From: JBFLYC01 sp040756735 | GTDB lineage: Bacteria > Bacillota > DSM-16504 > Desulfitibacterales > Desulfitibacteraceae | DNA: 64,000 nucleotides | Direction of reading: 5' to 3' | Assembly (NCBI GenBank): GCA_040756735.1 | Contig: JBFLYC010000005.1 | Coordinates: forward strand, 1 to 64,000 | Part shown: positions 61,804 to 64,000 of the stretch, one piece after another | Layout: every line of letters begins with the position of its first letter | How positions within the stretch are numbered: the first letter of the stretch is position 1 | Program-made: the position numbers and the translations under genes | The notes under the pieces: model-generated | Seen by the model: the letters and a program-made list of their open reading frames with translations, nothing else | Database searches by the model: none | Told to the model about the DNA's origin: nothing

Positions 61804-63288
61804 ATGTCAGATATTTATTATAGTAGTACAAGAGGGAATGATGAAAAACTCACTTTCTCAGAAGCAGTTGTAAAGGGTATTGCACCAGATGGAGGATTAT
61901 ATGTCCCTTCAAAATTTCCCAAGCTTGGTTTTAATGATGGGCTCTTAGATTTGAGTTATCAAGATCTAGCAAAAAAGATCCTGGGTTTATATATTGAGGA
62001 TTTTTCTGTTGAAGAGATCAGCTATTGTGTTAATCATGCTTATGATTCGAAATTTAGGGAATTGTCCATTGCACCTATAAAGACCTTTGATAAAGTCAGC
62101 TTTGTAGAGTTATATCATGGGAAAACTTTAGCCTTTAAAGATATGGCTTTGTCCATTTTGCCTTATTTATTAAAGACTGCATCAAAAAAACTCGGGATAA
62201 AAGAAAAAATAGTTATCCTTACAGCAACCTCTGGAGATACAGGAAAGGCAGCGCTTGAAGGCTTTGCAGATGTTGAGGGAATGGAAATTATTGTTTTTTA
62301 TCCTACCAATGGGGTTAGTGATGTTCAAAAGAGGCAAATGACTACTCAAGAGGGTGCTAATGTAACGGTACTGGGTATAACAGGAAATTTTGACGATGCA
62401 CAAAGCGGAGTTAAGGATATATTTTTGGATGAAGACTTAAAAGAAGAGCTAAAATCAAAGGGGTACACTTTTTCTTCAGCCAATTCCATTAATATTGGCA
62501 GATTACTTCCCCAAATTGTGTATTATGTCCATTCATATTTAATCCTTGTGAAAGAAGGACATATAAAAAATGGTGATTTAATTAATATTGTCGTGCCAAC
62601 TGGAAATTTTGGAAACATTCTTGCTGCATATTATGCAAAAAACATGGGATTGCCTGTACGAAAATTTATCTGTGCATCCAATACTAACAACGTTCTCACA
62701 GATTTTATAAATACTGGAGTTTACGATATACATCGAAAATTTGAAGTGACAAATTCACCATCTATGGATATTCTGATATCCAGTAACCTGGAGAGGTTTT
62801 TGTACGAAATCAGCAATCGTGATTCAGCCTGTGTCACTAGTCTTATGAAATCATTGAAACAAGACGGCAGATATGAGATTACAATAAACATGAAGAATAA
62901 CTTAGCAGACTTCTCAGGTGGCTTTGCCACAGATGAGGAAACTGTTGAGGCAATTCACTCCATTTATTCACAATATAACTATGTGGTAGACACCCATACT
63001 GCTGTAGGTTTTAAAGTATATCAGGATTATGTTAATGAAACTGCTGACATGACCCACACCCTTATTGCATCTACTGCAAGCCCATTTAAATTTACAAGAA
63101 GTGTTGTAGAAGGGCTAGGTATACAAACTGAAGCTTATAATGATTTTGAATTGATTAATATTCTTTCAAATGCAGCTCACATTAGTGTTCCTGAACCTAT
63201 TAAAGATATTCAATACAAACAAATTTTGCATCCCAGGGTAATCGATAAAAATAATCTTAAGAAAGAAGTTGTAGAAATACTTAAATAG
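61804..63288 (+). CDS. thrC: Threonine synthase
   Basis: PLP enzyme converting O-phosphohomoserine to threonine. About 494 residues. MSDIYYSSTRGNDEKLTFSE at the N terminus, PLP Lys in YHGKTLAFKDMALSILP, phosphate-binding LTATSGDTGKAALEGF, and VPTGNFGNILAAYYAKNMG. GGAGGT lies 5 bases before ATG 61804; an ATG at 61765 is not supported. This is the long type of ThrC. No hom or thrB is in view; the following gene is a phosphoglycerate mutase. Confidence 0.96.
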   Translation: MSDIYYSSTRGNDEKLTFSEAVVKGIAPDGGLYVPSKFPKLGFNDGLLDLSYQDLAKKILGLYIEDFSVEEISYCVNHAYDSKFRELSIAPIKTFDKVSFVELYHGKTLAFKDMALSILPYLLKTASKKLGIKEKIVILTATSGDTGKAALEGFADVEGMEIIVFYPTNGVSDVQKRQMTTQEGANVTVLGITGNFDDAQSGVKDIFLDEDLKEELKSKGYTFSSANSINIGRLLPQIVYYVHSYLILVKEGHIKNGDLINIVVPTGNFGNILAAYYAKNMGLPVRKFICASNTNNVLTDFINTGVYDIHRKFEVTNSPSMDILISSNLERFLYEISNRDSACVTSLMKSLKQDGRYEITINMKNNLADFSGGFATDEETVEAIHSIYSQYNYVVDTHTAVGFKVYQDYVNETADMTHTLIASTASPFKFTRSVVEGLGIQTEAYNDFELINILSNAAHISVPEPIKDIQYKQILHPRVIDKNNLKKEVVEILK

Positions 63289-63317
63289 ATTATATATAGA
63301 AGGAGACCGGCGATTTT

Positions 63318-64000
63318 ATGAAATATATAACAATATTGGTAGACGGAGCGGCAGATTATGAAATTGAAGAACTAGGAAACAAAACACCCCTAGAGGTTGC
63401 GAATACTCCATGCATTACAAAATTGGCTCGCTTTGGAGAAATAGGCCTGGTAAAGACTATACCAGATGGCATGTCCCCAGGTAGTGATGCCGCCAATCTC
63501 TCAGTAATGAGTTATGATCCCTTGATTTATCATACCGGAAGGTCCCCACTTGAAGCCGCATCTATGGGCATAGAATTACTTGAAACCGATGTTACCTTTA
63601 GATGTAATTTAGTAACAGTTTCTGGTGATGAACCCTATGAAAATAAGACTATGATTGACCATGCATCATCAGATATTACAACAGAAGAGGCTCGTCAGTT
63701 AATTCTTGATATTAGAGAGGACCTTCAAACTGACTTTTTTAAGTATTATCCCGGCGTAAGCTACAGGCACTTAATCGTTTGGAATAATGGGCCCTATGAA
63801 TTTGATTTGACTCCGCCGCATGATATCTTGGGAAAAAAAATCACTGATTATTTACCTAAAGGACCCTACAAGGATTTTTTCATTGATATGACTAAAAAAT
63901 CCTATGATCTGCTAAAAAATCATCCGATAAATCTAAAAAGAGAGGAACGAGGGCTTAATCCTGCAAATTCCATTTGGATTTGGGGAGAAGGTAAAAAGCC
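63318..64000 (+). CDS. apgM: Cofactor-independent phosphoglycerate mutase, archaeal type (partial)
   Basis: The frame is open to the window end (227 codons). MKYITILVDGAADYEIEELG, then GMSPGSDAANLSVMSYDPL with the catalytic Ser, and RSPLEAASMGIEL match the alkaline-phosphatase-superfamily ApgM. Converts 3-phosphoglycerate to 2-phosphoglycerate, the reaction just before enolase. About 400 residues are expected, so the C-terminal metal ligands lie outside. ApgM-like genes next to thrC are often linked to a homoserine-kinase-like role (ThrB2), so that function remains possible here. AGGAG precedes the ATG. Confidence 0.85.
   Translation, partial: MKYITILVDGAADYEIEELGNKTPLEVANTPCITKLARFGEIGLVKTIPDGMSPGSDAANLSVMSYDPLIYHTGRSPLEAASMGIELLETDVTFRCNLVTVSGDEPYENKTMIDHASSDITTEEARQLILDIREDLQTDFFKYYPGVSYRHLIVWNNGPYEFDLTPPHDILGKKITDYLPKGPYKDFFIDMTKKSYDLLKNHPINLKREERGLNPANSIWIWGEGKK

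Overview
The window reads as a chromosome segment from a low-GC, Gram-positive, spore-forming anaerobe of the class Clostridia (Peptococcaceae or Syntrophomonas-like; no closer placement is possible by eye). Support: the classical Firmicute oriC gene order on both sides of dnaA, a DUF370/RemB-like gene between recF and gyrB, a T-box in front of serS, the sporulation protein YyaC, GerMN and DUF4446 genes, single-membrane lipoproteins with purine-rich ribosome sites, and a full selenocysteine set (selA, selB, tRNA-Sec).

Layout. 1-10.7 kb is a decaying accessory region. It holds a fluoride-riboswitch-controlled eno plus dynamin-like GTPase operon, a second fluoride riboswitch facing out of the window, transposase and hydrolase scraps, remnants of two toxin-antitoxin pairs, and a 4.1-kb element apparently integrated in tRNA-Ser(CGA) that carries an AbiE pair, a broken type III Res gene and a truncated tyrosine integrase. 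10.6-24.9 kb is the left replichore arm on the minus strand: tRNA-Ser, tadA, tRNA-Arg x2, tRNA-Ser x2, serS with T-box, pdxT-pdxS, gyrA (3' end rewritten by a small insertion element), gyrB, remB-like, recF, S4 protein, dnaN, dnaA. 24.9-25.5 kb holds DnaA boxes upstream of dnaA, and a DnaA-trio unwinding element sits between dnaA and dnaN. 25.5-33.9 kb is the right arm on the plus strand: rpmH, rnpA (frameshifted), yidD, yidC, jag, mnmE, mnmG, rsmG, parA, parB and two parS sites. 34-46.4 kb carries membrane, envelope and sporulation-type genes. 46.5-50.1 kb is selA-selB-tRNA-Sec. 50.3-51.5 kb is a broken secreted-protein gene. 51.8-61.4 kb is a type 3 BREX phage-defence locus (brxF, brxC, pglXI, remnant brxHII, pglZ, brxA-like). 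The window ends with thrC and the start of a phosphoglycerate mutase gene.

Themes. Replication, segregation, RNA modification and protein export genes flank the origin and look intact except rnpA. A dispersed palindromic repeat (unit about 62 bp at one site) lies in five intergenic places and underlies the 100-N assembly gap. The most notable points are the BREX-3 locus with a gutted helicase gene, the gyrA-tail insertion, the eno fluoride switch, the parS site built into a terminator hairpin, and the tRNA-Ser element with matching att and arm-type repeats. I found no convincing wholly new system; the BREX variant and the short PglZ are the closest candidates.
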